64,000 nt of DNA, from contig NZ_JACHJB010000001.1 in the NCBI RefSeq assembly GCF_014207745.1, positions 1,674,001 through 1,738,000 of the forward strand, read 5' to 3'. Position 1 is the first letter of the stretch. The number at the start of each line of letters is the position of its first letter. The translations under genes and the position numbers were made by a program. The notes under the pieces are model-generated. The model did not search any database and had not been told where the DNA came from. It saw only the letters and a list, made by a program, of their open reading frames with translations. Shown here in pieces: positions 19,851-30,478 of the stretch. The stretch is from Nonomuraea muscovyensis. GTDB taxonomy: Bacteria > Actinomycetota > Actinomycetes > Streptosporangiales > Streptosporangiaceae.

Positions 19851-21224
19851 TCAGCCGGGGCGTACGGCGCCGCGGTAGATGGGGCGGTAGTAGGTGGAGT
19901 GGAGGAAACTGGTCCTGCGGACCACGTCGCCCGTCTTGGGGGCGTGGACCATGACTCCGCCGCCCAGGTAGAGGCCCACGTGAGTGGGGTGGCCGGTGCC
20001 ACCGCCGAAGAAGACCAGGTCGCCTTTTCGCAGCTCGCTCAGGGGGACGCGGCGGCCTTGCCCGAACTGGGTGCCTGTGTAGTGGGCCAGCTTCACGCCG
20101 GCTTTGGACCAGGCGTAGAGGGTGAGGCCGCTGCAGTCGAACCCCGTGGTGGACGCTCCTCTGCCGATGCCGCGGGTGGGGCCCGAAGGGGAGCCGCCGC
20201 CCCAGGAGAACGGTGTGCCGAGCCTGGCGAGGGCCGCGGCCACCGCCAGATCGCCCTTGGAGGCGGGTGAGGTCTTGCCGGGGGTCTTGGCCTTGGGTGT
20301 CGTCGGCGTTTTCGTGCTGGGCGTACGCGGGGGCTTGAGGCTGGGGATGCCGGGCGTTCGAGGTGGCCTGAGGTTGCCGATGCGGGGTGTTCGGGGCGGC
20401 CTGGGATTGTCGATGCGGGGCCTCTGGGGCCGTCTGGGGCTGCCGGTGCTGGGCCTTTGGGTACGTCTGGGGCTGCCGGTGCTGGGCTTTCGGGGCGGTC
20501 TGGTGCTGGGGGTGTGCGGGTGGTTGGTCTTCGGGCTCGCGGTGCGGGGTCGGCCGGGTGGGTGGGGGTCTTGGGTCGCGCGACTGGTGGTCTCCGAGGC
20601 GGTCGGGGTGGGCGCGGTGTCGAGGAGAACTCGGGGCGATGCGTCGAGGTGTGACAGGTCCAAGGGCGGCGGGGAGAAGTCGGCGGCTGAGTGATCGGCG
20701 TCGGGGTGGCCGAAAGCGGGGTGGCCGAAAGCGGGGTGGGAGCGAGCGGGATGGTCGGCTTGGCCGAAAGCGGAGTGGGGACGAGCAGGGTGGTCGGGGG
20801 TGGATTGGCCATGGGTGCGGCCGTCGGGGGTGGCGAGGGTTTGTATGCCTGCTTGGGTGAGGGTGGCCGCGAGTGGGTGGAGGGTGGCGCAGGCTTCTGC
20901 GGGGAGGGTCAGCACGATCTGGACGGGCGGGGCCGGGCGTCCCTTCATGACGGGGCGGGCCGTGAAGAGCATGGCCTCTGCCACCTGCGCCACCGCCATC
21001 CGGTCGGCGGGGGCGAAATCGCTCGGGGGACGCCAGGTGTCAAGGAGCCTGGCGTATGCGGCGGGGAGGGTGAGGGTGCCGTAGCAGGGGCTCGGAGCGG
21101 TGTGGGGCGGTTTGCGGGCGTCTGCGGCTGAGGCCGTGCCCGAGAGGGTCGTCAATCCGGCAAGCAGGCCGCCGCCGATCGTGAGGGACGCGCGGCATAG
21201 TCGGGAGACGGAGTGGGTGCTCAT
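19851..21224 (-). CDS. Secreted NlpC/P60 (C40) cell-wall peptidase with Pro-rich linker
   Basis: An exported 457-residue protein. Residues 1 to about 33 are a signal peptide (MSTHSVSRLCRASLTIGGGL, then a Leu/Thr/Gly core and ASA cleavage site). Residues 40-150 form an uncharacterised N-terminal domain. About 150-325 is a low-complexity linker of PRTPRIGNLRPPRTP-like repeats. The C-terminal NlpC/P60 domain holds the catalytic Cys in TTGFDCSGLTLYAW and His in HPTHVGLYLG. It would cleave peptidoglycan stem peptides. GGAGG precedes the ATG by 5 nt. It sits between ksgA and ispE, near the slot where many actinobacteria carry another wall enzyme, RpfB. Confidence 0.88.
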   Translation of the reverse strand: MSTHSVSRLCRASLTIGGGLLAGLTTLSGTASAADARKPPHTAPSPCYGTLTLPAAYARLLDTWRPPSDFAPADRMAVAQVAEAMLFTARPVMKGRPAPPVQIVLTLPAEACATLHPLAATLTQAGIQTLATPDGRTHGQSTPDHPARPHSAFGQADHPARSHPAFGHPAFGHPDADHSAADFSPPPLDLSHLDASPRVLLDTAPTPTASETTSRATQDPHPPGRPRTASPKTNHPHTPSTRPPRKPSTGSPRRTQRPSTGSPRRPQRPRIDNPRPPRTPRIGNLRPPRTPGIPSLKPPRTPSTKTPTTPKAKTPGKTSPASKGDLAVAAALARLGTPFSWGGGSPSGPTRGIGRGASTTGFDCSGLTLYAWSKAGVKLAHYTGTQFGQGRRVPLSELRKGDLVFFGGGTGHPTHVGLYLGGGVMVHAPKTGDVVRRTSFLHSTYYRPIYRGAVRPG

Positions 21225-21659
21225 GAGGGCCTCCAAGTGCCGAGGAACGGGATGAGGCCCAGGATCGTCCGGTGGGGCGACTCGGTGGGGAGCCGAACGA
21301 GGTTCTGCGGATAAGGGGCGCGCGGGAAGCGGGTGGCTGTGGACAAGCTCGGTGGCGGGGGGTGGCCCGAGTGACCGAGGTAGCCCGAGTGACGGAGGTA
21401 GCCCGAGTGGCGGAGGTGGCCCGAAGCGGTCCGGGTGGGGCGGGGAGTGGGATGGCACGGCGGCCGGGGTGTGCCCGGCGCCGTGCCGCGGAGGTGGTCA
21501 CCAGGCGAGGAGCGACAGGAAGCGCGGTGGCGGGACATTGAGCAGACGTTGTGGTCCTGCTCTTCGAGGTCGGCGAGCATCGCCTGATGGGCGGTGCCGC
21601 TGCGACCGCCTCGCCCACTGCCCTTTGGGACGCCCTTCGCGGTCGCGAAGACCCGGCGG
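21225..21659. repeat. Intergenic region with 18-bp tandem repeats
   Basis: This 435-bp gap lies upstream of the peptidase and downstream of ksgA. An 18-bp unit, GTAGCCCGAGTGACGGAG with small changes, repeats three full times plus a partial copy at 21362-21433. The rest looks like unremarkable GC-rich leader. Small frames on both strands translate the repeat as ARVTEV- or ATSVTR-type periods and have no other coding signs. The peptidase promoter must be within the first 150 bp. Confidence 0.65.
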
Positions 21660-22502
21660 CTACGGGCGGTGTTCGGCGATGCGGGCGAACGCCGTCACGT
21701 CGAGTTGCTCGCCGCGGGCCGAGGGGTCGACGCCGGCCGCCCGGAGTGCCGTCTCCGCCTGGGCCGGGCTGCCCGCCCAGGACGCGAGCGCGGCGCGGAG
21801 CGTCTTGCGGCGCTGGGCGAACGCCGCGTCGATCACCGCGAACACCTCCTGCCGCGTGGCGGTGGTCACCGGCGGGTCGCGGCGCACGAGCGAGACGAGC
21901 CCCGAGTCGACGTTGGGGACGGGCCAGAAGACGGTACGGCCGACGGGTCCGGCCCGTCGCACGTCGGCGTACCAGGCCGCCTTCACCGACGGCACCCCGT
22001 ACACCTTGGAGCCCGGTCCGGCAGCCAGCCGGTCGGCCACCTCGGACTGCACCATGACCAGCCCCCTGCGCAGCGCGGGCAGCGCCTCCAGCAGGTGCAG
22101 CACCACCGGGACCGCCACGTTGTAGGGCAAGTTGGCCACCAGTGCCGTGGGCTCATGGTCGCCGAGGTCGCCGGAAGAGATCTTCATCGCGTCGGCGCCC
22201 ACCACGGTGAGCCGGTCGCCCAGGCCGCGTTCGGCCACCGTCACGGGCAACTGTGCCGCCAGCACCGGGTCGATCTCCACGGCTACCACGTGGCGGGCCG
22301 AGGACAGCAGCGCGAGCGTGAGCGAACCCAGGCCGGGCCCCACTTCGATCACGACGTCTTCCGGGGACAGCTCGGCGACCCGTACGATTCGGCGGACGGT
22401 CCCCGCGTCGATGACGAAGTTCTGTCCTAGCTTTTTCGTGGGACGAAGATCTAGCTTGTCCGCCAAAATACGTATTTCCGCTGGGCCCAACAGCCTCATC
22501 AT
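21660..22502 (-). CDS. ksgA: 16S rRNA dimethyladenosine transferase
   Basis: KsgA/RsmA dimethylates A1518 and A1519 of 16S rRNA, a late small-subunit assembly checkpoint. The 280-residue protein shows [10 protein letters not shown], the SAM motif [11 protein letters not shown], and the catalytic [11 protein letters not shown]. Two adjacent ATGs (22502 and 22499) are possible starts; GGGAG lies 8 nt upstream of the first. The frame stays open far upstream as a shadow of the kinase gene. It is divergent from that kinase with only 31 bp between start codons, so the two share a promoter region. Confidence 0.95.
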   Translation of the reverse strand: MMRLLGPAEIRILADKLDLRPTKKLGQNFVIDAGTVRRIVRVAELSPEDVVIEVGPGLGSLTLALLSSARHVVAVEIDPVLAAQLPVTVAERGLGDRLTVVGADAMKISSGDLGDHEPTALVANLPYNVAVPVVLHLLEALPALRRGLVMVQSEVADRLAAGPGSKVYGVPSVKAAWYADVRRAGPVGRTVFWPVPNVDSGLVSLVRRDPPVTTATRQEVFAVIDAAFAQRRKTLRAALASWAGSPAQAETALRAAGVDPSARGEQLDVTAFARIAEHRP

Positions 22503-22533
22503 CCAACCAGTCTCCCGCATCGAGGAACCTGCG

Positions 22534-24981
22534 ATGGCGTACGGGGGGACCACAGGGGAGGATGGCGTGGAACAGGAAGGGACGTCCCTGATGGAGCCAA
22601 CGGGGGCCGCGCCGCTCCGCCCGACGGACCTGCGGGAGATCGGTCCGTACCGGTTACTCGGCCGTCTCGGCGAGGGCGGCATGGGCACGGTGTTCCTGGC
22701 CAAGGCGCCCACGGGACGGTTCGTGGCGGTCAAGGTGATCAAGGCCGAGTTCGCCAACCAGGAGGGGTTCGCGGCGCGGTTCCACGCCGAGGTGGACAAC
22801 GCCCGCCGGGTGGCGTCCTTCTGCACGGCCCAGGTGCTCGACAACGGCAACACCGGCGACGGCCGCCCGTACATGGTGACCGAGTACATCGCGGGCATCC
22901 CCCTGTCGGGACAGATCACCCAGTACGGCGCGCTCGACCCGGGGCCGCTGCACGGTGTCGCGCTGGGGGTCGCCGCCGCGCTGGCCGCGATCCACGTGGC
23001 CGAGCTCGTCCACCGCGATCTGAAGCCGGCCAACGTCATCCTCTCCCTGTCGGGGCCGCGGGTGATCGACTTCGGCATCGCGCGGGCGCTCGACCGGGAG
23101 ACCGGGTTCACGCTGTCGGGCGAGCTGATCGGCAGTCCGGGCTGGTGGGCGCCCGAGCAGGTGCGCGGCGAGATGGTCACCCCGGCCGCCGACATCTTCG
23201 CCTGGGGGTGCCTGGTGGCGTACGCGGGCAACGGCCGCCACCCCTTCGGGCGCGGTGACGTGATCACGCTGGCCTCTCGGGTGCTGCACACGCAGCCCGA
23301 CCTGGGCGAGTTGCCCGCGCCGCTCGACGAGCTGGTACGGCTGGCGACCTCGATGGACCCCGCCGAGCGGCCCACGGCCCAGGATCTCGTGATCGCGCTG
23401 GTCGGCGGTGCGGCCCCGGCGCGTACGGCCGAGGCGGACCCGCCCACGCTGGTGGCGCCCGACCTGATGGGCGAATGGGAGCCGCCGCCGAACGTGGTGG
23501 ACGAGCCGGACATCACGGCCACCTTCGCCACGCCGCCCCCTGGCGACACGATGGCGGACGGCTCCGCTCCCGGCCGCGCCGCCGCCCGGCAGGAGGCCGC
23601 CGAGCCGTCCTCGCCCGGTGGCGGGCCCGCCGCGGGGCCCACCGGCCCTGGGCGGCCGGCCACCCGAGGCGGGCGGATCGATGGAGGGAATCGGGCCGGC
23701 GGAGGGGACCGGACCGATGGAGGGGATCGGACCGGCGGAGGGGATCGGACCGGCGGAGGGGATCGGACCGGCGGAGGGGACGGAGCGGGCCGGGGCGGGC
23801 AGGTGGCGGGGAGTGGACGCACGAGCGGGCGCGCCGGTGCAGGCGGGCGGGGTGCGGAGAGCGCCACCCGGGGCGGGCCCGGGTCAACGGACGACGACGC
23901 GACGGACCCGGGTGTGCCGGCCACGCTCGGCATGGGTCCCGCCACCAGGATGGACCCCGCGAACAGGACGGCCGCTGCTTCCCCGAAAGAGCCGCCGCGC
24001 CAGGCGGACCCCGCCGTCAGGGACGAGGCGAACCCCGCCACCAGGGTGGAGCCGACGCGCGGATCGAGCCCGGCCGCTCGCGAGGATCCGACGCGCCGCC
24101 GAGAACCCTCCGCTCGTGGAGAACCGGCCCGCGGGGAGGAGCCCGCCGATCGCAAAGAGCCGGCGCGCAGAGCGGAACCGGCCGATCGCGAGGAACTGGC
24201 CCGCAGGGAGGAGCCGGCCGATCGCGAGGAGCTGGCGCGCAGGGAGGAACTGGCCGCGCGGGAGGAACTGGCGCGGTGGGATGCCGAAGCGCAGGCGTTC
24301 CTCCACGCGCAGGCCCAGGTCCAGGCCCGGACGCCGACACCGGAACGGCGCCATGGCGGCCAGGGCCCCGCGCACCGGCAACCCCACGCCGACGGGGCTC
24401 GGGGCCCGGGAATCCGGCGGCCCGGTGAGGCGCTGCCCACGATCCCGCCACAGCAGCAGCCCCAGCGCCCGCGCAGCACCCGGTGGCTGATCGCCGCCGC
24501 CGCCGCGGTGGTCGCCGTCGCCGTCACCGCCGGCACCCTGATCATCACCTCCAGCCGCGGCGTGACTCCCCGGCCCGGCACCCAGACCGTCTCCCCCGCC
24601 GCGCAGCAGCCGAACGACCTCGGACGCAGGTACGCGCTCGGCGCCTCCTTCGACGACCCGCAGCTCATCATCGCCTCGGCGCCCCGGTGCGGGCTGAAGG
24701 AGTACCAGGGCAGGCAGCAGTCGCAGGGGCAGCTCTGCACGGTCCGCTGGTCCGTGGTGAACCCCGGAGGGGCACGCCGGAACCTCGGCGACCCCGCCGT
24801 GACGCTCCAGGACGACCGGGGCGCCCGGCACGAACCCGCCCCGGTGACCGTGCCCGCCGCCCTCGCCCCGGGAGCCCGCGTCGACGGCGTCTTCGTCTTC
24901 GACCTGCCGCTGTACCGCAGGCCGGTGCGGCTCACCGTGGGAGTCCGGGGTGGCGAGGAGATTCAGGTGAGGCTCGGATGA
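22534..24981 (+). CDS. Membrane Ser/Thr protein kinase with DUF4352-like sensor
   Basis: An 815-residue Hanks-type kinase. The catalytic domain (about 36-300) has the glycine loop [12 protein letters not shown], Lys67 in VAVKVIK, the HRDLKPAN loop with Asp162, and DFG at 179-181, so it should be active. A disordered, repeat-rich linker (about 340-645) follows, with GGGDRT and EELARRE periods. One transmembrane helix (about 651-673) leads to an external domain of about 140 residues resembling DUF4352 ([28 protein letters not shown]). GAGGA precedes the ATG; ATG 22591 is an alternative. Its TGA overlaps the ATG of the FG-GAP gene. Confidence 0.88.
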   Translation: MAYGGTTGEDGVEQEGTSLMEPTGAAPLRPTDLREIGPYRLLGRLGEGGMGTVFLAKAPTGRFVAVKVIKAEFANQEGFAARFHAEVDNARRVASFCTAQVLDNGNTGDGRPYMVTEYIAGIPLSGQITQYGALDPGPLHGVALGVAAALAAIHVAELVHRDLKPANVILSLSGPRVIDFGIARALDRETGFTLSGELIGSPGWWAPEQVRGEMVTPAADIFAWGCLVAYAGNGRHPFGRGDVITLASRVLHTQPDLGELPAPLDELVRLATSMDPAERPTAQDLVIALVGGAAPARTAEADPPTLVAPDLMGEWEPPPNVVDEPDITATFATPPPGDTMADGSAPGRAAARQEAAEPSSPGGGPAAGPTGPGRPATRGGRIDGGNRAGGGDRTDGGDRTGGGDRTGGGDRTGGGDGAGRGGQVAGSGRTSGRAGAGGRGAESATRGGPGSTDDDATDPGVPATLGMGPATRMDPANRTAAASPKEPPRQADPAVRDEANPATRVEPTRGSSPAAREDPTRRREPSARGEPARGEEPADRKEPARRAEPADREELARREEPADREELARREELAAREELARWDAEAQAFLHAQAQVQARTPTPERRHGGQGPAHRQPHADGARGPGIRRPGEALPTIPPQQQPQRPRSTRWLIAAAAAVVAVAVTAGTLIITSSRGVTPRPGTQTVSPAAQQPNDLGRRYALGASFDDPQLIIASAPRCGLKEYQGRQQSQGQLCTVRWSVVNPGGARRNLGDPAVTLQDDRGARHEPAPVTVPAALAPGARVDGVFVFDLPLYRRPVRLTVGVRGGEEIQVRLG

Positions 24982-26183
24982 TCCGCTCGGCCCTGGTGGC
25001 GCTCCTGATGGCGGCCGCGACGATCCCCACCGCCGCGCAGGTGGCGGCGGCCGTGGACAAGGTCGCGTGCGCCGGCCCGAGTGACTTCGACGGCGACGGG
25101 CTGGAGGACGTGGCCGTCGGCGACCCGTTCGGCGAAGACGACAAGGGGGCCGTGCACGTGCTGTCCGGCACCAAGGTCATCCCCGTCACGGTGCCCGGCC
25201 TGGCATCCGGCGACGGCTTCGGCTGGTCGGTACGGCTGGCGAAGGTCGACGGCGACGCCTGCGCCGACCTCGTCGTGGGGGCGCCCTTCACGGACGTGCG
25301 GGGTGTCCGGGACGCCGGCGCCGCCTACGTCGTGTACGGCGGCGACACCGCTCCCCCCACGCAGCTCTTCGCCATCGCGCCGCAGCGCGACGCCCACTTC
25401 GGCTGGTCCCTGGCCGCCAAGGGCGACCTGGTGACCATCGGCGCCCCGTACGAGGACGAGTCCGGCCGGGCCGACACCGGCGCCGTGTACGTCCGCAAGG
25501 GCGAGGGGCCGCTGCGCCGGATCAGCCAGGAGTCGGAGCAGGTCCCCGGCAACGGCGAGGTGGGCGACCAGTTCGGCTGGTCGCTGGCCATGGGCGCGGG
25601 CAACGAGCTGATCGTCGGCGTGCCGTACGAGAACGACGACGGCACGGGCCTCCAGGTCGGCACCGGCAAGATCGACTCCGGCTCCGTCGTGTCGATCAAG
25701 GACGTGCTCCAGGCGCGGCTGTCGGGCACGAAGCTCGACTCCCCGACGGGCGCGTCTGGCGACAGGTACGGCTACGCGCTCGCCTACGCCGAGGGCGCGG
25801 GGCTCGCGGTGGGCGCGCCCGGCCCCGGGTACGTGCAGCTCCTCGGCACCGACCTCACCCCGGTCAGGACCGTACGGCAGGGCGCCGGGCAGGCGTTCGG
25901 CTTCTCTCTGGCCGCCTCCTCCGACGGCCGGCTGGCCATCGGCGCGCCATACGGCGGAGGGGTGCGCCTGGTGTCGTTCCGCGACGCCGCCGCCGACCGG
26001 ACGGCCGTGCCGCCCGGCGACCTGTCCGGCTACGCGGTGGCGTTCAGCGGCAACAAGCTGTACGTCGGGCAGCCGGACGCCGCGCCGTACGGGAAGGTGG
26101 CGGTCCTCGGGCGCAACGCCGACGACCTGCAGGCGCGCCAACCCGGCCAGGGCGCCGACTTCGGCATGTCGATCAGCGGCTGA
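24978..26183 (+). CDS. Secreted FG-GAP (integrin-alpha-like) beta-propeller protein
   Basis: A 401-residue exported protein: a signal peptide ([20 protein letters not shown]) followed by about six FG-GAP repeats. The first carries a calcium-loop-like DFDGDGLEDVAVGDPFG; others read FGWSVRLAKVDGDACADLVV and FGWSLAAKGDLVTIGAPYED. There is no membrane anchor or sorting signal after the signal peptide. The ATG lies within the kinase stop (ATGA), so it is made with the kinase in a fixed ratio. It may be a ligand, co-receptor or wall-bound partner of the kinase's outer domain; that role is inference. Confidence 0.85.
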   Translation: MIRSALVALLMAAATIPTAAQVAAAVDKVACAGPSDFDGDGLEDVAVGDPFGEDDKGAVHVLSGTKVIPVTVPGLASGDGFGWSVRLAKVDGDACADLVVGAPFTDVRGVRDAGAAYVVYGGDTAPPTQLFAIAPQRDAHFGWSLAAKGDLVTIGAPYEDESGRADTGAVYVRKGEGPLRRISQESEQVPGNGEVGDQFGWSLAMGAGNELIVGVPYENDDGTGLQVGTGKIDSGSVVSIKDVLQARLSGTKLDSPTGASGDRYGYALAYAEGAGLAVGAPGPGYVQLLGTDLTPVRTVRQGAGQAFGFSLAASSDGRLAIGAPYGGGVRLVSFRDAAADRTAVPPGDLSGYAVAFSGNKLYVGQPDAAPYGKVAVLGRNADDLQARQPGQGADFGMSISG

Positions 26184-26231
26184 ACCCGTTCGCGGCCGGT
26201 GAAGGCGCGCGTCGTGGGTAGGGGGGAAGGC

Positions 26232-26384
26232 ATGGCACTCATGGACAAACTGCGCGCTTACCTCCACAGTTCGCAAGGCAAGCAGGCGGTGGAGAAGGCC
26301 AAGCGGATGGCCGAGGACCCGAGCAACCAGCGCAAGGCCCGGCAGTTCTTCGACAAGTTGCGCTCGCGCCGGCCTCACCACTGA
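26232..26384 (+). CDS. Small basic helical protein, function unknown
   Basis: A 50-residue protein, MALMDKLRAYLHSSQGKQAV followed by a charged helical stretch and the C-terminus RSRRPHH. It has no membrane segment and about 30% charged residues. A G-rich ribosome site (GGGGGG) lies 5 nt before the ATG; ATG 26241 is an alternative. It stands alone between the FG-GAP gene and the convergent tatD. Short proteins of this type occur across actinomycetes, but I know no function. Confidence 0.55.
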   Translation: MALMDKLRAYLHSSQGKQAVEKAKRMAEDPSNQRKARQFFDKLRSRRPHH

Positions 26385-26450
26385 CGGCCCGCGCTCCCGC
26401 CCGCACCGGCAGCCGGCCGACGCGGGGCGGGTTCGTGCGGCCCGGGACCG

Positions 26451-27311
26451 TCACCACTCGCCGAAGACGGTCACTCCGTTGGCGTTGATCGCCTCGCACA
26501 GCTCCTCCGGGCGGACGCCCTTGACCTCGGCGAGGCAGCGCAGCGTGAGCGGGATGAGGTAGGGCGCGTTGGGCTTGCCCCGGTGGGGCACCGGCGGCAG
26601 GTAGGGCGCGTCGGTCTCGACCAGCATGAGCTCCACCGGCGCGGCCCGCGCCGCCTCGCGCAGGTAGCCGGCGTTCTTGTACGTCACCGGCCCCGAGAAC
26701 GACATGAAGTAGCCGGCGTCGGCGCACTTCTTGGCCATGTCGGCGTCGCCCGAGAAGCTGTGGAACACCACCACCGGCGGCGCCCCTTGCTCGGCCAGCA
26801 CCTTCAGCACGTCGTCGTGGGCGTCGCGGTCGTGGATGACCAGCGCCTTGCCGGTGCGCCGGGCGATCTCGATGTGCGCCCGGAAGCTGGCGTGCTGGTC
26901 GTCCCTGCTCGCCCAGTCGCGGAAGTAGTCGAGCCCCGTCTCGCCCACGGCCCGCACCTCTGGCCGCCCGGCCAGCGCCTCGATCTCGGCCAGCGTCTCG
27001 GGCGTGGCGGCGTGCGCCTCGTTGGGGTGCACGGCCACCCCCGCGTGGACGTCGTCGTGCTCGGCCGCCACCTCGGCGCCCCACCGGGACGACGGCAGGT
27101 CGTAGCCGATGGTGACGAGCCTGGTCACGCCCACGGCGCGGGCCTCGTCGAGGATGCCGCGCACGGAGGCCGACGCGGCCTGCGCGGCCAGCGCCACCGG
27201 GTCACCCGATGACGCCGGCCGGTCGCCCACCATGATGTCGAGGTGGCAGTGGCTGTCGAACACCGGAGCCGCGAGCGGCTCGGGAGGAGCGGGAAGGGAC
27301 ACCTCACTCAC
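26451..27311 (-). CDS. tatD: TatD-family metal-dependent hydrolase/DNase
   Basis: A 286-residue TIM-barrel hydrolase of the TatD family (3'-5' exonuclease and possible D-tyrosyl-tRNA-editing-like functions in relatives). The metal site HCHLD is near residue 21, followed by [29 protein letters not shown] and ETDAPYLPP. The GTG start overlaps the metG 3' end by 8 nt, indicating coupled translation. metG-tatD adjacency is conserved in actinobacteria. Confidence 0.93.
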   Translation of the reverse strand: MSEVSLPAPPEPLAAPVFDSHCHLDIMVGDRPASSGDPVALAAQAASASVRGILDEARAVGVTRLVTIGYDLPSSRWGAEVAAEHDDVHAGVAVHPNEAHAATPETLAEIEALAGRPEVRAVGETGLDYFRDWASRDDQHASFRAHIEIARRTGKALVIHDRDAHDDVLKVLAEQGAPPVVVFHSFSGDADMAKKCADAGYFMSFSGPVTYKNAGYLREAARAAPVELMLVETDAPYLPPVPHRGKPNAPYLIPLTLRCLAEVKGVRPEELCEAINANGVTVFGEW

Positions 27312-29085
27312 CCAGTCGGGCCAGTTCCTCGTCCACGACCTTGGGGTCGAGTTTCTTGAACAGCGGCACCGGTGGCGCGAGCGGGGTGCCCGGCTTGATC
27401 GGCCGGTGCTCCCAGCGGGCGGCCCCGTCGTACGCGCCGGTGATCACCGGGTAGGACTCGCCGCCGTCCTCGTCGACCTCGTGGATCTCCGGCATGCCGG
27501 ACCAGACGTCGTCGCCGCCGAGCATCGCGTAGACCTTGTTGGACGAGCCGGGCAGGAACGGCGTGAGCATCGTCTTGCAGTCGTCGACCACCTGGAGCGC
27601 CACGTGCAGGATCGACTTCTGGCGCTCGGGGTCGTCCTTGAGCTTCCAGGGCTCCTGCTCGGCGAGGTAGCGGTTGGCGTCGCGGACCACGTCGAACGCC
27701 TCGGTGATGGCGTTCTTGAAACGGGAGCGGGTCAGCTCGGCGCCCACCGGGCCGAACGTGTTGCGCGAGCGCTCCAGCAGCGCCCGGTCGGCGTCGGTCA
27801 GCTGGCCGGGCTCGGGGATCTGGCCGAAGTTCTTGGCCGCCATCGAGATGGACCGGTTGACCAGGTTGCCCCACGCCGCGACCAGCTCGCCGTTGTTGCG
27901 GTTGACGAACTCCTGCCAGGTGAAGTCGGTGTCCTGGTTTTCGGGGCCGGCCACGGCGATGTAGTAGCGCAGCGCGTCGGCGTCGTAGCGGGCCAGGAAG
28001 TCGCGCACGTAGATGACGACCTGGCGCGAGGAGGAGAACTTGCGCCCCTCCATGGTCAGGAACTCGCTGGAGACCACCTCGGACGGCACGTCGAGCGCCC
28101 CGAGCGGGCCCGGCCGCCCGTCACGCGCGCCCTGGCCGTTGTAGCCGAACAGCATCGCCGGCCAGATCTCGGCGTGGAAGACGATGTTGTCCTTGCCCAT
28201 GAAGTAGTAGCCGCGGGCGTCGGGATTCTGCCACCACTGCCGCCAGGCGTCGGGGTCGCCGGAGCGCCTGGCCCACTCGATGGAGGCCGACAGGTAGCCG
28301 ATGACCGCGTCGAACCAGACGTAGAGCCGCTTGTTGGGCTGGTCGCGCCAGCCGTCGAGCGGGATGGGCACGCCCCAGTCGAGGTCGCGGCTGATCGCCC
28401 GCGGCTGCAGGTCGCCGAGCAGGTTGAGGGCGAACTTGAGCACGTTGGGCCGCCACTCGCCCTGCTTGGCCTGAAGGTAGGAGCCGAGCACCTCGGCGAA
28501 GGCGGGCAGGTCGAGCATGAAGTGCTCGGTCTCGGTGAAGACCGGGGTCTCGCCGTTGATGCGGCTCTTGGGGTTGATCAGCTGGATCGGGTCGAGCTGG
28601 TTGCCGCAGTTGTCGCACTGGTCGCCGCGGGCGCCGTCGTAGCCGCAGATGGGGCAGGTGCCCTCGATGTAGCGGTCGGGCAGGGTGCGGCCGGTGGACG
28701 GCGAGATCGCCCCCATCGTGGTCTTGGGGAAGATGTAGCCGTTGTCGTAGAGGCCCTTGAAGATGTCCTGCGTGACCGCGTAGTGGTTGCGGGTGGACGT
28801 GCGGGTGAACAGGTCGTAGGACAGGCCCAGCCCGGTCAGGTCCTCGGCGATGACCCGGTTGTAGCGGTCGGCCAGCTCCTTGGCGGTGACGCCTTCCTTG
28901 TCGGCCTGCACCTGGATGGGCGTGCCGTGCTCGTCGGTGCCGGAGACCATCAGCACCTTGTTGCCCGCCATCCGCTGGTAGCGGCTGAAGACGTCGGACG
29001 GCACGCCGAACCCTGAGACGTGCCCGATGTGGCGGGGGCCGTTGGCGTAGGGCCACGCCACGGCGGTCAAGATGTGCTGGGACAT
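27304..29085 (-). CDS. metG: Methionyl-tRNA synthetase
   Basis: Class I synthetase charging tRNA-Met. The 593-residue protein has the HIGH-type motif [13 protein letters not shown], the zinc knuckle [18 protein letters not shown], and KMSKS replaced by the family variant GRKFSSSR. The WYLA-like anticodon-binding helical domain follows, and there is no C-terminal EMAP domain. It opens [17 protein letters not shown] as expected. Its stop lies within the start of tatD. Confidence 0.97.
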   Translation of the reverse strand: MSQHILTAVAWPYANGPRHIGHVSGFGVPSDVFSRYQRMAGNKVLMVSGTDEHGTPIQVQADKEGVTAKELADRYNRVIAEDLTGLGLSYDLFTRTSTRNHYAVTQDIFKGLYDNGYIFPKTTMGAISPSTGRTLPDRYIEGTCPICGYDGARGDQCDNCGNQLDPIQLINPKSRINGETPVFTETEHFMLDLPAFAEVLGSYLQAKQGEWRPNVLKFALNLLGDLQPRAISRDLDWGVPIPLDGWRDQPNKRLYVWFDAVIGYLSASIEWARRSGDPDAWRQWWQNPDARGYYFMGKDNIVFHAEIWPAMLFGYNGQGARDGRPGPLGALDVPSEVVSSEFLTMEGRKFSSSRQVVIYVRDFLARYDADALRYYIAVAGPENQDTDFTWQEFVNRNNGELVAAWGNLVNRSISMAAKNFGQIPEPGQLTDADRALLERSRNTFGPVGAELTRSRFKNAITEAFDVVRDANRYLAEQEPWKLKDDPERQKSILHVALQVVDDCKTMLTPFLPGSSNKVYAMLGGDDVWSGMPEIHEVDEDGGESYPVITGAYDGAARWEHRPIKPGTPLAPPVPLFKKLDPKVVDEELARLGE

Positions 29086-29131
29086 AGCCCCAAGCCTACG
29101 GCGCTCGACCGCCCGTCTCGAACCGATTAGA

Positions 29132-30379
29132 TCAGCGCGTCCGCGACTCTTCGCGCGAGACGGCGTCCGACTTCTCGCGCGAGACCGCCTCGGCGGCCTC
29201 CTCCGCCGCCTTGGCGGCGACGTCGATAGGCGTCTCGCGGGTGCGGCGGATGCCCAGGATGCTGACGAACAGCGAGGCGAAGATGGTCTGGAAGCTGATG
29301 ATGAGCGCAGTCGCGGAGGGCACGACGAGGCGCAGCGACTCGCGCGGGTCGAGCTCGCCGAAGCTGCGGATCTGCCAGTGCACCAGCGACATGACCAGGC
29401 CGACCAGACCGGCCAGCGCCAGCAGGCCGCCGACCACGAGGCCCTTCTCCAGGGACACGATGTCGATCAGCTTGCGGATGCGGGGCGACTCCGGCAGGAA
29501 CCCCTCCTCAGCCGCGTAGACCTTGGTGAACACCGCGAACAGCACGGCCTGGAAACCGATCACCACCGCGGCCGAGGCGCCGACCAGGGTGTCGACGTCG
29601 AAGGCGAGCTCGCCGATCTCCACCGGGCCGAAGGTCAGCGCGGTGCCGGCGACCAGGCCGAGGGCCATCATCACCAGGCCGGGATAGAAAAACAGCCACT
29701 TGGGGCTGTAGAGGAGCAGGAAGCGCAGGTGGCGCCAGCCGTCGCGCCAGGAGCGCAGGTGCGGCGGGCGGGAGCGCCCGTCGGGCGACAGGGTGGTGGC
29801 CACCTCGCGCACGTCGAGGCCCGACAAGGTGGAGCGGACCACCATCTCCGAGGCGAACTCCATGCCGCCGGTCTGAAGCTGGAGCCGCAGGATGGAGTCG
29901 CGCCGGAAGCCGCGCAGACCGCAGTGGAAGTCGCCGATGGCCGAGGGGAAGAAGAGCCGCCCGACGAACGAAAGGACGGGGTTGCCGAGGTAGCGGTGCA
30001 GCGGCGGCATGGCCCCCGGGGCGATGCCGCCCCTGAACCGGTTGCCCATCACCAGGTCGGCCCCGTCGCGCAGCTGCTCCACGAACGGCAGGAGCGCCGT
30101 GAAGTCGTAGGAGTCGTCGGCGTCGCCCATGATGACGTACTTGCCGCGCGCCGCGCGGATGCCGCCCATGAGGGCGTTGCCGTAGCCCTTCTCGTCCACG
30201 TGGACCACGCGGGCGCCGGCGTCGCGCGCGAGCTGCTGAGAGCCGTCCGTGCTGCCGTTGTCGGCGATCAGGACCTCGCCCTCGATGCCGTGCTCCTCCA
30301 TGCACGCCAGAGCCTTGCGCACACAGACTTCCACGGTTTCGGCCTCGTTGAGGCAGGGCATGACCACCGTCAGTTCCAC
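29132..30379 (-). CDS. GT2 glycosyltransferase, polyprenyl-phosphate hexose synthase-like
   Basis: A 415-residue GT2 enzyme with an N-terminal GT-A domain ([23 protein letters not shown], the DXD region; GNRFRGG) and, after residue 225, four to five membrane helices ending in a charged tail. DPM1/GtrB-like enzymes transfer mannose or glucose from a nucleotide sugar to polyprenyl phosphate. Its neighbours are a GT39/GT87-like membrane protein and two protein mannosyltransferases, so it is a plausible source of their lipid-linked donor. GTG start. The tail has a short [13 protein letters not shown] repeat. Confidence 0.85.
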   Translation of the reverse strand: MELTVVMPCLNEAETVEVCVRKALACMEEHGIEGEVLIADNGSTDGSQQLARDAGARVVHVDEKGYGNALMGGIRAARGKYVIMGDADDSYDFTALLPFVEQLRDGADLVMGNRFRGGIAPGAMPPLHRYLGNPVLSFVGRLFFPSAIGDFHCGLRGFRRDSILRLQLQTGGMEFASEMVVRSTLSGLDVREVATTLSPDGRSRPPHLRSWRDGWRHLRFLLLYSPKWLFFYPGLVMMALGLVAGTALTFGPVEIGELAFDVDTLVGASAAVVIGFQAVLFAVFTKVYAAEEGFLPESPRIRKLIDIVSLEKGLVVGGLLALAGLVGLVMSLVHWQIRSFGELDPRESLRLVVPSATALIISFQTIFASLFVSILGIRRTRETPIDVAAKAAEEAAEAVSREKSDAVSREESRTR

Positions 30380-30478
30380 GTCTCAACCCTTCTATCGCGA
30401 CTCTTCCAGCACACCATCATGCCCTGTGCCCGGAGTCGGTCGGGTCAAGTCCTACAAACGGCTGGCATTCTTTACAGC

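Noticed and set aside
19376..20002. 208-codon minus-strand frame over the 24-bp repeats
   Set aside because: Its HGQPRMASHGD-like content comes from the DNA repeat, and it overlaps the peptidase gene.
21272..21541. 89-codon plus-strand frame over the 18-bp repeats
   Set aside because: The VARVTEVARVTEV sequence is the repeat translated; no ribosome site and no coding signs outside it.
22503..24935. Upstream extension of the ksgA frame opposite the kinase gene
   Set aside because: Low-complexity shadow of the kinase linker; KsgA begins at the family start near 22502.
29072..30478. Long upstream extension of the GT-C membrane protein frame
   Set aside because: It lies opposite the GT2 gene and reads as Arg/His/Gly-rich nonsense; the real protein starts at ATG 30479.
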